Program-made: the position numbers and the translations under genes
Origin: Microcaldota archaeon
GTDB taxonomy: Archaea > Micrarchaeota > Micrarchaeia > Micrarchaeales > Micrarchaeaceae
Assembly: GCA_021827995.1 (NCBI GenBank)
Contig: JAKATK010000003.1
Location: 1-64,000 of the forward strand
Length of the DNA stretch: 64,000 nucleotides
Direction: 5' to 3'
The notes under the pieces: model-generated
Seen by the model: only the letters and a program-made list of their open reading frames with translations
The model's database searches: none
What the model was told of the DNA's origin: nothing
In this document: in pieces, positions 1 to 8,010 of the stretch
Numbering within the stretch: the first letter of the stretch is position 1
Layout: every line of letters starts with the position of its first letter

Positions 1-743
1 GACAGCGTCACTACGTTGGCGTTGTTTGATATCGGCGTAGTAATCGTCACCACTGCGTTGGTCGACTGGCCTGCCGTAATCGTGTTGCTGGTAGGGCTCA
101 CCGACACGGTGAAGCTGAACTGCTGCGCCGGTGGCGGCGCTGGCGGAGGCGAGGAAGATCCGGAACCTCCACCGAAATAGCCGCCGAACGATGCGCTGCT
201 CGTGCCTGCCTCCTTCGCCGTTATCGTAGCGACCTTCGAGTATGCTGTCGGGGCCGAGCACGGGCCGAAGCAGTAGCCCAACCAGACGTAGCCCGCGAAT
301 GGCGTCCCAATCGGCGCGTTAGCAGGTATCTGGCCGTACGCGAACTTGCTGGCATTGAAGTCCGCGCCTATGGTCTGGCCGGGCAGTAGGTTGCCTATGG
401 AGAGCGCCTTGGAAGTGGTGAAGTTCTGCGGTATGCCAGTACTGCTCAGAGGCTCGCCCTCAGCGGCTATGAACAGCCATGAATCGAAGTATTCCCTGCC
501 GGTGGTCTGGCCGAAGGTTATCCCTATCCCGTTGGCGGTGTAAACCGGGTTCTTGCATACGAAGCCGGCCTGCGCGATGCAGGCCTGAGGCGCCAGGTTC
601 GAGCCGTTGAAGACTCCGAGTTCGAATAGTGCTGCGAGGACTACCGCTATGATCAGGATGGCCCACCCGTAGGTCATCAGATACTCCATGGCCGACTGCG
701 CCATCCTTGCCTGGCCAATGTGCGCGGCACGTTTCAAGCGCAT
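1..743 (-). CDS. Type IV pilin-like modular surface protein, copy A (3' end outside window)
   Basis: The N-terminus has a class III (pilin/archaellin-like) signal: basic leader, then A|QSAMEYLMTYG and a hydrophobic helix (AILIIAVVLAALFELGVF). A conserved Cys-containing domain of about 160 residues follows, then a Gly/Ser/Pro linker (PPPAPPPA) and the start of an Ig-like Thr/Ser-rich domain running off the window. It is presumably an extracellular, membrane-anchored or assembled surface protein. ATG at 743 is preferred over ATG at 704 because it supplies a basic leader (MRLKRAAHIGQARMA); the shorter start leaves almost none. It begins 9 nt after the stop of the HELGH protein, so probably the same operon. 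The first ~170 residues are nearly identical to the genes at 43209-45113 and 63660-64000, but the region after the linker is different. Confidence 0.8.
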   Translation of the reverse strand, partial: MRLKRAAHIGQARMAQSAMEYLMTYGWAILIIAVVLAALFELGVFNGSNLAPQACIAQAGFVCKNPVYTANGIGITFGQTTGREYFDSWLFIAAEGEPLSSTGIPQNFTTSKALSIGNLLPGQTIGADFNASKFAYGQIPANAPIGTPFAGYVWLGYCFGPCSAPTAYSKVATITAKEAGTSSASFGGYFGGGSGSSSPPPAPPPAQQFSFTVSVSPTSNTITAGQSTNAVVTITTPISNNANVVTL

Positions 744-752
744 ATGAAGCAC

Positions 753-1856
753 TTAGCTCTTCTCGAGCTCATTGAGCGCGTAACCCGCCTCGACCTTCGT
801 GTCGATGGCCACGTCTCTCAGCGCCATGGCCTTGCCTTTAAGGTCCGCCGGTGGCTCGAACGACCTTCTGAGCGCGCTCAATCTGCCGTTTTTGTCGAGC
901 ACATGCTGCTGTATCCCATCAGCGAAGTCCTCAGGTTCCGCGAACGCCTTGCCTATGAACTCCGGCAGCGGCATGTCCTGGTTTGCAGCGAGCGCCTCCG
1001 CCATGCCCAGCCGCGGCAGCGCATAAACCTCCATGTACCTCTCGTTCGAATCAACCGCTATCTCCTCCTCGCGCTTCTCATCAGGCGAGAGCGAATCCAG
1101 AGCCTTCAGCACGGTACCATATTGGCTCTCAAGCTCCACACTATCCTCTCGGACCGTCTCAAGCATGTTCTTCGCCAGTGCTTCGTTGCTGGTTGGCTTT
1201 CCAAGAGTGGAGGCAACGGCATATACCCCAATCACCTGCGCCAGGCTCTCGTTCAGCCTCGTGTTGGCCTCCTCAGGGATGGCCTGGTTGCCACGCATCA
1301 TGGGCGACAGGACCTCGGCTAGCGCTGCGCCCAGCTCTTTATCGTATGACTGCTCTAGCCTTTTACGGAGCGATAGCTCCGACAGCTTTCTGAGAAGTTC
1401 ATGCCCTAGCTCATGCCCCATATCAGTGATGAGCAGCTCCTCCTCCACGCGCCTAGCCGCATCCGAGCCTACATGCTCCATATTCAAGAACATGTCATAC
1501 GCTGGTAGATACACGACTATGGAGTTCGGCGGCACCGACTCCTCCTTGTTCCCGCCCTTAAAGTAGCTGGCAACCACGGCCTTGTTTACCGTACCGTTCC
1601 GCCTGGCGTAATGCGGTTTGAATTCCACGTGCGGCGGCGCGAGGCCCCCTGCATCGTCACCGTAGCCTAACCCGTCGGCGGTTTCCTTGTAAAGAGCATT
1701 GATGCGTCCGAATAGCTCAGCGACCTTGCCAATCGCGTAATCCCTGAACCTTCCCTGTTCCGCTATAGGAATCGATTTCGGATTATCATCGGTGCCGCTG
1801 TCAGCCCCATCGGCGAACTCGCCCTTTGCGGCTCCGTGTTCGTGCGTAGATTCCAC
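753..1856 (-). CDS. Putative zincin-like metalloprotease (HELGH motif)
   Basis: This 367-residue protein has no family I can name. Residues 148-152 read HELGH, an HExxH zinc-binding and catalytic motif in a predicted helix (TDMGHELGHELLRKL). Glu203, in NESLAQVIGVYA 55 residues later, is a plausible third zinc ligand as in gluzincins. There is no signal peptide or membrane segment, and the C-terminal half is Glu/Leu-rich and helical. It lies 13 nt after the TRAM gene and 9 nt before a pilin-like gene on the same strand, so a role in processing that surface protein is conceivable but only inferred. Protease assignment rests on the motif alone. Confidence 0.6.
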   Translation of the reverse strand: MESTHEHGAAKGEFADGADSGTDDNPKSIPIAEQGRFRDYAIGKVAELFGRINALYKETADGLGYGDDAGGLAPPHVEFKPHYARRNGTVNKAVVASYFKGGNKEESVPPNSIVVYLPAYDMFLNMEHVGSDAARRVEEELLITDMGHELGHELLRKLSELSLRKRLEQSYDKELGAALAEVLSPMMRGNQAIPEEANTRLNESLAQVIGVYAVASTLGKPTSNEALAKNMLETVREDSVELESQYGTVLKALDSLSPDEKREEEIAVDSNERYMEVYALPRLGMAEALAANQDMPLPEFIGKAFAEPEDFADGIQQHVLDKNGRLSALRRSFEPPADLKGKAMALRDVAIDTKVEAGYALNELEKS

Positions 1857-1869
1857 TGCAACACCGCAG

Positions 1870-2091
1870 TCAGATCTTCATACCGGATGCGAAATCCGGC
1901 ATCAGCCTCTGTATCAGCACCCTTACAGTATCACCTGCCTTAATATTGCTGCCCTTCACGAAAATCTTGTACGTCCTGCGCCCAGGCAGCGTGGCCGAGC
2001 CCTCGCCGTCCTCCAGGATGTCCTCTATCCTTACCTCTATTATGTCTCCTATGCTCACTGGAGATCCAGCCACCGGTACCCCCATGGACAC
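1870..2091 (-). CDS. TRAM domain protein (small RNA-binding)
   Basis: A stand-alone TRAM domain of 73 residues: GDIIEVRIEDILEDGEGSA, then TYKIFVKGSNIKAGDTVRVLIQRLMPDFA, the beta-barrel pattern seen in TRAM domains of tRNA-modifying enzymes. Archaeal single-TRAM proteins are known as RNA-binding, cold-shock-like chaperones. The start is GTG at 2091 or ATG at 2085. A TATA-like element at 2119-2129 places the transcript start about 7 nt before the GTG. First gene of a probable three-gene operon with the HELGH protein and pilin-like copy A. Confidence 0.85.
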   Translation of the reverse strand: MSMGVPVAGSPVSIGDIIEVRIEDILEDGEGSATLPGRRTYKIFVKGSNIKAGDTVRVLIQRLMPDFASGMKI

Positions 2092-2171
2092 TGAGCCACC
2101 ACTTCTACTTGGGATTTCTAATATTTAATCAGATGCGTCATACGCCCTACCGCAATTGCGGTATGGGCCGC

Positions 2172-3269
2172 TCACATGAATCTAGCGCCGTCATTCTCCA
2201 CAAGTACGTCATCCTCAAACCTCACGCCGCCGAAGCCCGTTATGTAGATCCCGGGCTCGTCGCTCATTACCATGCCAGGCCGAAGCATGTTCGAGTACCG
2301 CGGCGACAGGCCTGCACCGTCGTGCACGTCTATGCCTATAGAATGCCCGAGCGAATGTATGAACCTCCCCTTGTATGCGCCACCGCTTGCGTTGTCTATT
2401 ATGCGCTCCGCTATCGCATGGATGCGCCTGCCGTCTACTCCGGGCTTCATAGCTTCAAGAGCCTTGCGTTGGGCCATCTTCGCGACCTCGATCATGTCGT
2501 TCATGCGCCTGAACCGCTGGGACCGCTCGTCCGGCCTGAAGATGAACGTTCTGGTCAGGTCGGAGCAGTATCTCTGGTGCCTAGCGCCTGCGTCTATAAG
2601 CAGGAATTCGTTCGGCTTAAGCCTGGTAGAGTCGGGCGCATGATGCGGTAGCGCAGCATTCCTGCCGAAGGCAACTATCGTGTCGAACGAAGGCCCCGAG
2701 GCCCCGTGCATGCGCATGAGATGGTCGAACTCTGCGGCCAGCTCCAATTCCGTCATTCCTGCCCTGAAGCTCTCGCTTATCCCGGCGAAAGACCTCTTTA
2801 CAATAGATACCGCCTTACGTATGCGCTCTATCTCGTCCGGCTCCTTGATGAGGCGCGCTGCAGCCAGGGCCGCGGACGCATCCACGAAGCTCTTCGCACC
2901 AGAATGCTTCTTCAGCCTATTGAACTGCGCATACGGTAGCGCTTCATAGTTCACTCCCACTACCTTGCCATTTAGCTTCTTGCCGATTGCGGCGTTGAGC
3001 GAATCCTGTCCGCTCACCTTGACTACGTCCATGCTCCTCGGCTTCTGCTCTACGGCGGTATCGTACTCCAGGGCTTCAGTTATCAGCGTCATGCCGTCTG
3101 GCTCGGCGATGAGCGCCGTGCGCTCGAAGATGCCGCTGGTGAAGCCAGTCAGGTATAGAAAATTGCTGTCTACAATGCCGGTGTTGTAGATCAGTATGCT
3201 GTCCGCGTCAAAGCCATCGAACACCCTGCGCAGCCTGCCCAGGGCGCCTGTTCGAACTCGACCTGCCAC
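2172..3269 (-). CDS. pepQ: M24 family Xaa-Pro aminopeptidase/dipeptidase
   Basis: Hydrolyses peptide bonds next to proline (creatinase/prolidase fold), presumably in the cytoplasm for peptide recycling. The N-terminal creatinase-like domain covers about residues 10-135 and the pita-bread catalytic domain 140-365. The five metal ligands are all visible: Asp226 (LLIDAGA), Asp237 (CSDLTRTF), His309 (GHSIGIDVHD), Glu338 (SDEPGIYI) and Glu352 (VRFEDDV). Length 365 fits PepQ-type enzymes. Starts at GTG 3269; a TATA box around 3300-3307, read on this strand, predicts a leader of about 9 nt. Divergent from msrB. Xaa-Pro aminopeptidase and Xaa-Pro dipeptidase cannot be separated from sequence alone. 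Confidence 0.9.
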   Translation of the reverse strand: MAGRVRTGALGRLRRVFDGFDADSILIYNTGIVDSNFLYLTGFTSGIFERTALIAEPDGMTLITEALEYDTAVEQKPRSMDVVKVSGQDSLNAAIGKKLNGKVVGVNYEALPYAQFNRLKKHSGAKSFVDASAALAAARLIKEPDEIERIRKAVSIVKRSFAGISESFRAGMTELELAAEFDHLMRMHGASGPSFDTIVAFGRNAALPHHAPDSTRLKPNEFLLIDAGARHQRYCSDLTRTFIFRPDERSQRFRRMNDMIEVAKMAQRKALEAMKPGVDGRRIHAIAERIIDNASGGAYKGRFIHSLGHSIGIDVHDGAGLSPRYSNMLRPGMVMSDEPGIYITGFGGVRFEDDVLVENDGARFM

Positions 3270-3279
3270 GTCAAAACCG

Positions 3280-3308
3280 TTTTATATTGGGACATACGGA
3301 TTTATACC
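3280..3308. promoter_or_regulatory. Interleaved divergent TATA boxes (M24 peptidase / msrBA)
   Basis: Two A/T boxes lie here: TTTTATATT at 3280-3288 and TTTATACC at 3301-3308. Read on +, the first puts a transcript start near 3310, 11 nt before the msrB GTG. Read on -, the second puts one near 3278, 9 nt before the peptidase GTG. Each box lies on the far side of the other gene's box, so the promoters overlap and may be mutually exclusive. Assignment is by the usual ~26 nt TATA-to-start spacing only. Confidence 0.55.
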
Positions 3309-3320
3309 ATTGGTGACACT

Positions 3321-3704
3321 GTGAAGTTCAACAGGCTAACGCCGGAAGAAGAGCGCGTGATCGTGCACGGCGGCACGGAGGCACCCTTCAGCGGCGAATA
3401 TGAGGGCAACTTCAAGCCAGGCATTTATGCGTGCAAGAGGTGCGGCGCCGAGCTGTACAGGTCAGAAGACAAGTTCGATGCGCACTGCGGCTGGCCTAGC
3501 TTCGACGACGAGATAAGCGGTGCAATCAGGAGGCTTCAAGATCCTGACGGCGTTAGGACCGAAATAAGATGCGCCAGATGCGGCGCGCACCTAGGCCACG
3601 TCTTCGAGGGCGAGGGTTTCACGAAAAAGGACGTCAGGCACTGCGTCAACTCCATCTCGCTCAGGTTCATACAGCGAGGCGATAGCGATGAGCGAAAAGA
3701 CTGA
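3321..3704 (+). CDS. msrB: Peptide-methionine (R)-S-oxide reductase MsrB
   Basis: Repairs the R-diastereomer of oxidised methionine in proteins. The 127 residues cover the SelR domain. The structural zinc site is Cys38/Cys41 (CKRCG) and Cys84/Cys87 (CARCGAHLGHVF). The catalytic Cys108 is in RHCVNSISL, and HCGWPSF (Cys56) is a family signature. Start is GTG at 3321. The 3' end overlaps msrA by 17 nt, so the pair is co-transcribed and probably translationally coupled. Confidence 0.96.
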   Translation: MKFNRLTPEEERVIVHGGTEAPFSGEYEGNFKPGIYACKRCGAELYRSEDKFDAHCGWPSFDDEISGAIRRLQDPDGVRTEIRCARCGAHLGHVFEGEGFTKKDVRHCVNSISLRFIQRGDSDERKD

Positions 3705-4215
3705 CAGCATAGTCATGGGCGCAGGCTGCTTCTGGTGCACCGAAGCGGTCTTCACGCTCTTCGACGGCGTTGTCAGCGTCACACCAGGATACGCGGCAGG
3801 AACGACAAAGGACCCGACCTACAAAGAGGTCTGTGGTGGTGATACTGGTCACGCGGAGGTGGCCCTTGTCGAGTATAAGCCAAGCGCGATAAGCTTGGAG
3901 AAGCTGCTCGACATATTCCTAGCGATGCACGACCCCACGTCCAAGAACAGGCAGGGCAACGACGTAGGTTCGCAGTACCGGTCTATAATACTGTACAATT
4001 CCGACTCGCAGAAGACTGCGGTCGAGCGGTTCTTAAAGAAGGCGCAGGAGACCTTTAGAAAGCCGATAGCGACAGAGGTGAAACGCCTAGAAAAGTTCTA
4101 CCCTGCAGAAGACTACCACAGGCAGTACTTCAATCGCAACCCTCTACAGCCATACTGCATGTTTGTCATAAGGCCAAAAGTGAGCAAGATAAAGAAAGAG
4201 TTCGCCCTCGGCTGA
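3688..4215 (+). CDS. msrA: Peptide-methionine (S)-S-oxide reductase MsrA
   Basis: Repairs the S-diastereomer of methionine sulfoxide, complementing MsrB. The catalytic GCFWC motif is at residues 13-17, with Cys14 the nucleophile. The family pattern GYAAGTTKDPTYKEVCGGDTGHAE follows, as does YHRQYF near the end. Length 175 fits the family. The ATG lies inside the end of msrB. The convergent neighbour prpB ends 3 nt beyond its stop codon. Confidence 0.96.
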   Translation: MSEKTDSIVMGAGCFWCTEAVFTLFDGVVSVTPGYAAGTTKDPTYKEVCGGDTGHAEVALVEYKPSAISLEKLLDIFLAMHDPTSKNRQGNDVGSQYRSIILYNSDSQKTAVERFLKKAQETFRKPIATEVKRLEKFYPAEDYHRQYFNRNPLQPYCMFVIRPKVSKIKKEFALG

Positions 4216-4218
4216 GCG

Positions 4219-5046
4219 CTACTCCTTGCGCGCCTTTTTTCTGGTGTCATACTCGTCAAGCTTCACGTCCTCGCGCTCATAGTCATGGTAGCCGATGAGC
4301 TTGTAAAAGTCCTCGCGCGTCATGAGCCGATCCATCATGCCGGTCTGAGAGCCAGTGCGCATGATGCCTTCGTAGATGCTACCCGTTGTCTTCAGCGAGG
4401 CCCTGAAAGCAGTGAGGGGGAATATGACGATCCTGTAGCCCATGGCACCTAGGCGTCCGGCCGCTATCAGCGGGCTCTTGCCGAACTCCGTCATATTGGC
4501 GAGTAGCGGAGCCTTGACCTCCTTCGCGTACATGCCAAACTCATCCTCGCTCTCGAGCGCTTCTGGGAACACCATGTCGGCTCCAGCCTCTATGTAGAGC
4601 CTGCCCCTCCTAACGGCGCCATCAAAACCTTCCACCGCTCTCGCATCCGTCCTGGCGATTATTACGAAGTCGTCGTCGTGCCTGGCCTCTACCGCGGCGC
4701 GGACCTTCTTTACCATGTCCTCCTCGCCTACGAGCCTCTTGCCGGATAGATGCCCGCACTTCTTCGGCATCTCCTGGTCCTCCATGTGCACCGCAGCCAC
4801 TCCGACCGATTCCATGGCGCGCACGGTCCTGGCCACGTTCAGCACCTCCCCGAAGCCGGTGTCGATGTCAGCGATTAGCGGTACACTGGTAACCGAAACT
4901 ATCCTTCGCGCGTCCTCAACCACCTCGCTCATGGTCGTTATGCCCAGGTCAGGTATCGCCATCGCGCCGGCCACGCCCGAACCAGAGAGATACAGCGCCT
5001 TGAAGCCCGCCCTCTGGGCCTGCAGCGCCGTAACCCCATTGAACAC
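4219..5046 (-). CDS. prpB: Isocitrate lyase/PEP mutase family protein, probable methylisocitrate lyase
   Basis: TIM-barrel lyase expected to split 2-methylisocitrate into pyruvate and succinate. The catalytic loop PKKCGHLSGK has KKCGH at residues 95-99 and the family's DIDTGFGE and HMEDQ strands are present. The family N-terminus (SRLRELIRKGSTVAPGVFNG) is encoded in frame upstream of this GTG, back to about 5124. That extension has no ATG, GTG or TTG codon; an ATA at 5122-5124 overlaps the end of prpD. The protein is therefore probably ~20-26 residues longer than the coordinates given. Cotranscribed with prpD. Oxaloacetate-lyase or PEP-mutase-type activity cannot be excluded. Confidence 0.85.
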   Translation of the reverse strand: MFNGVTALQAQRAGFKALYLSGSGVAGAMAIPDLGITTMSEVVEDARRIVSVTSVPLIADIDTGFGEVLNVARTVRAMESVGVAAVHMEDQEMPKKCGHLSGKRLVGEEDMVKKVRAAVEARHDDDFVIIARTDARAVEGFDGAVRRGRLYIEAGADMVFPEALESEDEFGMYAKEVKAPLLANMTEFGKSPLIAAGRLGAMGYRIVIFPLTAFRASLKTTGSIYEGIMRTGSQTGMMDRLMTREDFYKLIGYHDYEREDVKLDEYDTRKKARKE

Positions 5047-5116
5047 CCCCGGCGCTACAGTGCTGCCCTTCCTTATGAGTTCCCTAAGGCGGGATGGCCC
5101 GAGGTTCCGGTTATCC

Positions 5117-6445
5117 CTAAGTATCGACGTTTGAAATCACCTCGAACATCTCAGACGCAGAAGCCTTGTCGATGCGCCTGCCCAAATCAAGTATCGAGTC
5201 GACCGCTTCCGCACTGCCTATTATGCGCATCCCCTTGTCGCGCAGGTCGTCCCATGTGTACGGTTTCTTGAAATGCCCCTTAGGCACCTCCACTTCGTCC
5301 GACACGTCACCGCCCTTAGTGTGTGCCGTTATCTTTATTGGCAGGTACTCCGGGTACATTGCGTCGAACCTCTCCGTGACAATAAAGGACATCTTGTCGA
5401 TAAGACCAAGGATATCCTTGTCGGTCATGTACCGCTCATCGTAAGAGGTGGGAGCCGGCGCGCCGTTGAGTAGCGTGTACGCGATTATGTACGGCATGCT
5501 GTGATCCGCGGTCTCTCTCGTCTTAGGCCGGCGCTTCTCAGGGTCCTTGATTATTATCTTGTTGGCGACCGAGAACGTCTCCACGTCTATGCCCAGGATC
5601 TCGCCCCTGAGTCTGCCCCTTATCGAGAGTGCGGCCTCGACGCTGCTCATCGCGTGGTACTCGACAGGGTAATTCTTTATCATGGTCTTTTGTATCCGAT
5701 CAGGTCCAATGTCGAGCCCGAAGTCGCCTGACACCTGCTTGAAGAACCCCATCTCGCCCTCGAAGATCGGTGCGGGCCCTGTCATGCCGCTCGATGCTAG
5801 CATGGCCGCGAAGACGCTGTTGCGCGCCGCGTTCGCCGCGGTGCAGCCCTTCCACATGCTCAGCTCCCCTGCGCGCGTCTGCCTCATGCTTATGTTGTTG
5901 TTGAGCGCCAGGTTTATGGTGTGCACGAACTTGTTTTCCGGCAGGCCCAGCAGGGCGGCCAGACCAGCCGCTGCAGATATGGAATCGTATGTGACATGGT
6001 CCCAGCCCCTGTCCCTTATCGACACTGCATCTGCCAGGGAGCACACTGTCTGGTACGCCACGCCTATGGCGCGAACCAGCGTGGCGCCATCGATGCCCAT
6101 GGCGTCGGCATAGCACAGCAGCGGCGGTATGTTGTCCGACGGGTGCAGCGCCTCCTTCGATAGGTATGTGTCATTGTAGTCGAGATACCTGGTCATGCTG
6201 CCGTTTATGAATGTCGCGACGTCGACGGACGCCCTGGCATCGGAGAAATACACCCTTGAATTGAGCTTGCCAGAACTTGGCAGCAGTGTTGCCTCCGCGA
6301 TCCTTATCGGTTCTGCGTTCCTGGCTCCGTAGGCCACGAACAGCGAATCCACAAGCCTCTTCTTTATCTCCTCGGCGCTCTTGGGATCGAGCTTGCCGTC
6401 CATGATGCCCCTAGAGGCATCGTAAATCTGGTGCGCAATCGTCAT
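5117..6445 (-). CDS. prpD: MmgE/PrpD family 2-methylcitrate dehydratase
   Basis: Dehydrates 2-methylcitrate in propionate oxidation. The protein shows the PrpD landmarks: KKRLVDSLFVAYGA near the start, YLDYNDTYLSKEALHPSDNIPPLLCYAD, MRQTRAGELSMWKGCTAANAARN, and KNYPVEYHAMSSVEAAL. The open frame extends to 6661, but that part would overlap the divergent HMG-CoA reductase. I chose ATG 6445 (MTIAHQIYDASRG), giving 442 residues, the usual length. A TATA box at 6488-6499 predicts a ~23 nt leader. Ends just upstream of or inside prpB, so they form an operon. No citrate/methylcitrate synthase gene is present in the window. Confidence 0.9.
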   Translation of the reverse strand: MTIAHQIYDASRGIMDGKLDPKSAEEIKKRLVDSLFVAYGARNAEPIRIAEATLLPSSGKLNSRVYFSDARASVDVATFINGSMTRYLDYNDTYLSKEALHPSDNIPPLLCYADAMGIDGATLVRAIGVAYQTVCSLADAVSIRDRGWDHVTYDSISAAAGLAALLGLPENKFVHTINLALNNNISMRQTRAGELSMWKGCTAANAARNSVFAAMLASSGMTGPAPIFEGEMGFFKQVSGDFGLDIGPDRIQKTMIKNYPVEYHAMSSVEAALSIRGRLRGEILGIDVETFSVANKIIIKDPEKRRPKTRETADHSMPYIIAYTLLNGAPAPTSYDERYMTDKDILGLIDKMSFIVTERFDAMYPEYLPIKITAHTKGGDVSDEVEVPKGHFKKPYTWDDLRDKGMRIIGSAEAVDSILDLGRRIDKASASEMFEVISNVDT

Positions 6446-6485
6446 GGCATCGCCAAGATTACTACAGTTCACGTACCTTACCAAA

Positions 6486-6500
6486 GAGTTTATATAAGGC
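6486..6500. promoter_or_regulatory. TATA box between prpD and hmgA, possibly bidirectional
   Basis: GAGTTTATATAAGG is the only strong TATA-like stretch between the divergent genes. Read on - it puts a start near 6468, 23 nt before prpD. Read on + it puts one near 6520, 44 nt before hmgA ATG 6564. Confidence 0.5.
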
Positions 6501-6563
6501 TTATCTAATCCTCTGCTGAATGGCTTGCAACCGTAATCGTGCGGGCAATGTTCGGTGTCTGTT

Positions 6564-7868
6564 ATGGCTGCGAATCGCGAGTACGAAGACATACTGAAGA
6601 GGCTTCTGTCTGGGGAGCTCCAGCTGAGCGGCCTATCAGAGGCAGCCGGCTCAGAGGCCACCGCGGCCGAGCTACGCAGGCGCTACGTGGAGAAGAAGTA
6701 CGGCGTCAGCCTTGCGAGCGTGACCGGCACGGTCATAGACCACGAGGATGCCAGCAGGAGGAACATAGAGAACATGATAGGCGGCACGCAGAGACCGGTC
6801 GGCTTTTCAGAGGCCCTGATAAACGGCGAGCACGTACGCGGCACCAGGCCTATATTCCTGTCTACGACCGAGGGCAGGCTCGTGGCCGGAGTGTCGAGGG
6901 GCCTCAAGGCCATGAACGCCAGCGGTGGCGCGGTCACCACGATAATAGACGACAAAATGACGAGGAGCATAATAGTGGAGACCGGCGGCGCAAGGGAATC
7001 CAAGGCGGTAATGGACTTCCTCAAGAGCGAGAAGGGTTTCGAGGAGGCCAAGGCAGAGTTCGCCAAGCACACCAAGCACGGCGAGCTGATAGGCCTGGAT
7101 TGCTACACAACTGGCAGGAACCTATTCATAGTCTACAAAGCTAAGACTGGCGCCGCGATGGGCATGAACATGGTAACCATCGCGTCGAACAACGCCACGT
7201 CAAACCTCGTCGACAGGCTCAACGCAGACCCGGAGAGGCGCAAGTCCCCTGACGAGCTCTCGGCCTCCTCGCTACTCACGACAAGGAAAATGCTAAGGAT
7301 AATAAGTGAGAGCGGCAACATGTGCACAGACAAGAAACCTGCGCTGAAGAACATACTCATGGGCAGGGGCGTGTCCGTGGTGGCAGAGGCCGTAATAAAA
7401 AGCGGTGTGGTCAGCGACGTGCTCAAGACCGATCCGGAATCGATAGCGAGGCTAAACTACGTGAAGAACTACGTCGGTTCCAGTCTTGCCGGTTCGCTGG
7501 CGCACAACGCGCAGATAGCCAACGTGCTCAACGCCACGTTCGACGCCTACGGTCAGGACGTCGCGCAGATTGTCGATGGTGTCAACGCATTCGACGACGC
7601 CGCGGTTACGGACGATGGCGACCTGTACATATCGGTGTACATGCCGGCGCTCGAGGTCGGCACCTATGGCGGCGGCACGATAAGGGAAACGGCCAAGGAG
7701 CTGCTCAAGGCGTCCGGGGTCTATGGCGAGGGCGACGACACCGGTGAGACAAGGTACATGCTCGCCGAGCTTATCGCAACGGCCTGCCTCGCCGGAGAGC
7801 TGAACCTCCTAGCCGCAGAGGCTACGGGGCACTTGACGAAGGCGCACGCGAGCATAAAGCGCGGTTAG
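6564..7868 (+). CDS. hmgA: HMG-CoA reductase, class I
   Basis: Reduces HMG-CoA to mevalonate, committing carbon to archaeal isoprenoid lipids. Motifs in order (counting from GTG 6555): ENMIGGTQRPVGF, catalytic Glu106 in TTEGRLVAGVSRG, catalytic Lys in TDKKPALKN, Asp in GQDVAQIVDG, and catalytic His in GHLTKAHAS. The cofactor-binding motif, GDAMGMNM in most class I enzymes, here reads GAAMGMNM (Ala200 replaces Asp). Starts GTG 6555 and ATG 6564 are both possible; ATG is preferred. Divergent from prpD. Confidence 0.95.
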   Translation: MAANREYEDILKRLLSGELQLSGLSEAAGSEATAAELRRRYVEKKYGVSLASVTGTVIDHEDASRRNIENMIGGTQRPVGFSEALINGEHVRGTRPIFLSTTEGRLVAGVSRGLKAMNASGGAVTTIIDDKMTRSIIVETGGARESKAVMDFLKSEKGFEEAKAEFAKHTKHGELIGLDCYTTGRNLFIVYKAKTGAAMGMNMVTIASNNATSNLVDRLNADPERRKSPDELSASSLLTTRKMLRIISESGNMCTDKKPALKNILMGRGVSVVAEAVIKSGVVSDVLKTDPESIARLNYVKNYVGSSLAGSLAHNAQIANVLNATFDAYGQDVAQIVDGVNAFDDAAVTDDGDLYISVYMPALEVGTYGGGTIRETAKELLKASGVYGEGDDTGETRYMLAELIATACLAGELNLLAAEATGHLTKAHASIKRG

Positions 7869-8010
7869 GGCAGGTTACTGCATGGCATGCCAGAAGTGTG
7901 CTCTGTGTTGCAGGATAAGCGGTGAGCCAGTCCAGCAAACAACCATGCATGCGCTGAGGGCCCATCATTCTTTCGGGTTCAATCCCGACGTCGTGCACCG
8001 TTTGCGGATG

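Noticed and set aside
720-1322. 200-codon plus-strand frame opposite the HELGH protein
   Set aside because: Arg/Leu/His-rich composition is typical of antisense shadows in GC-rich genes; no domain is visible, and the minus-strand frame is longer and protein-like.
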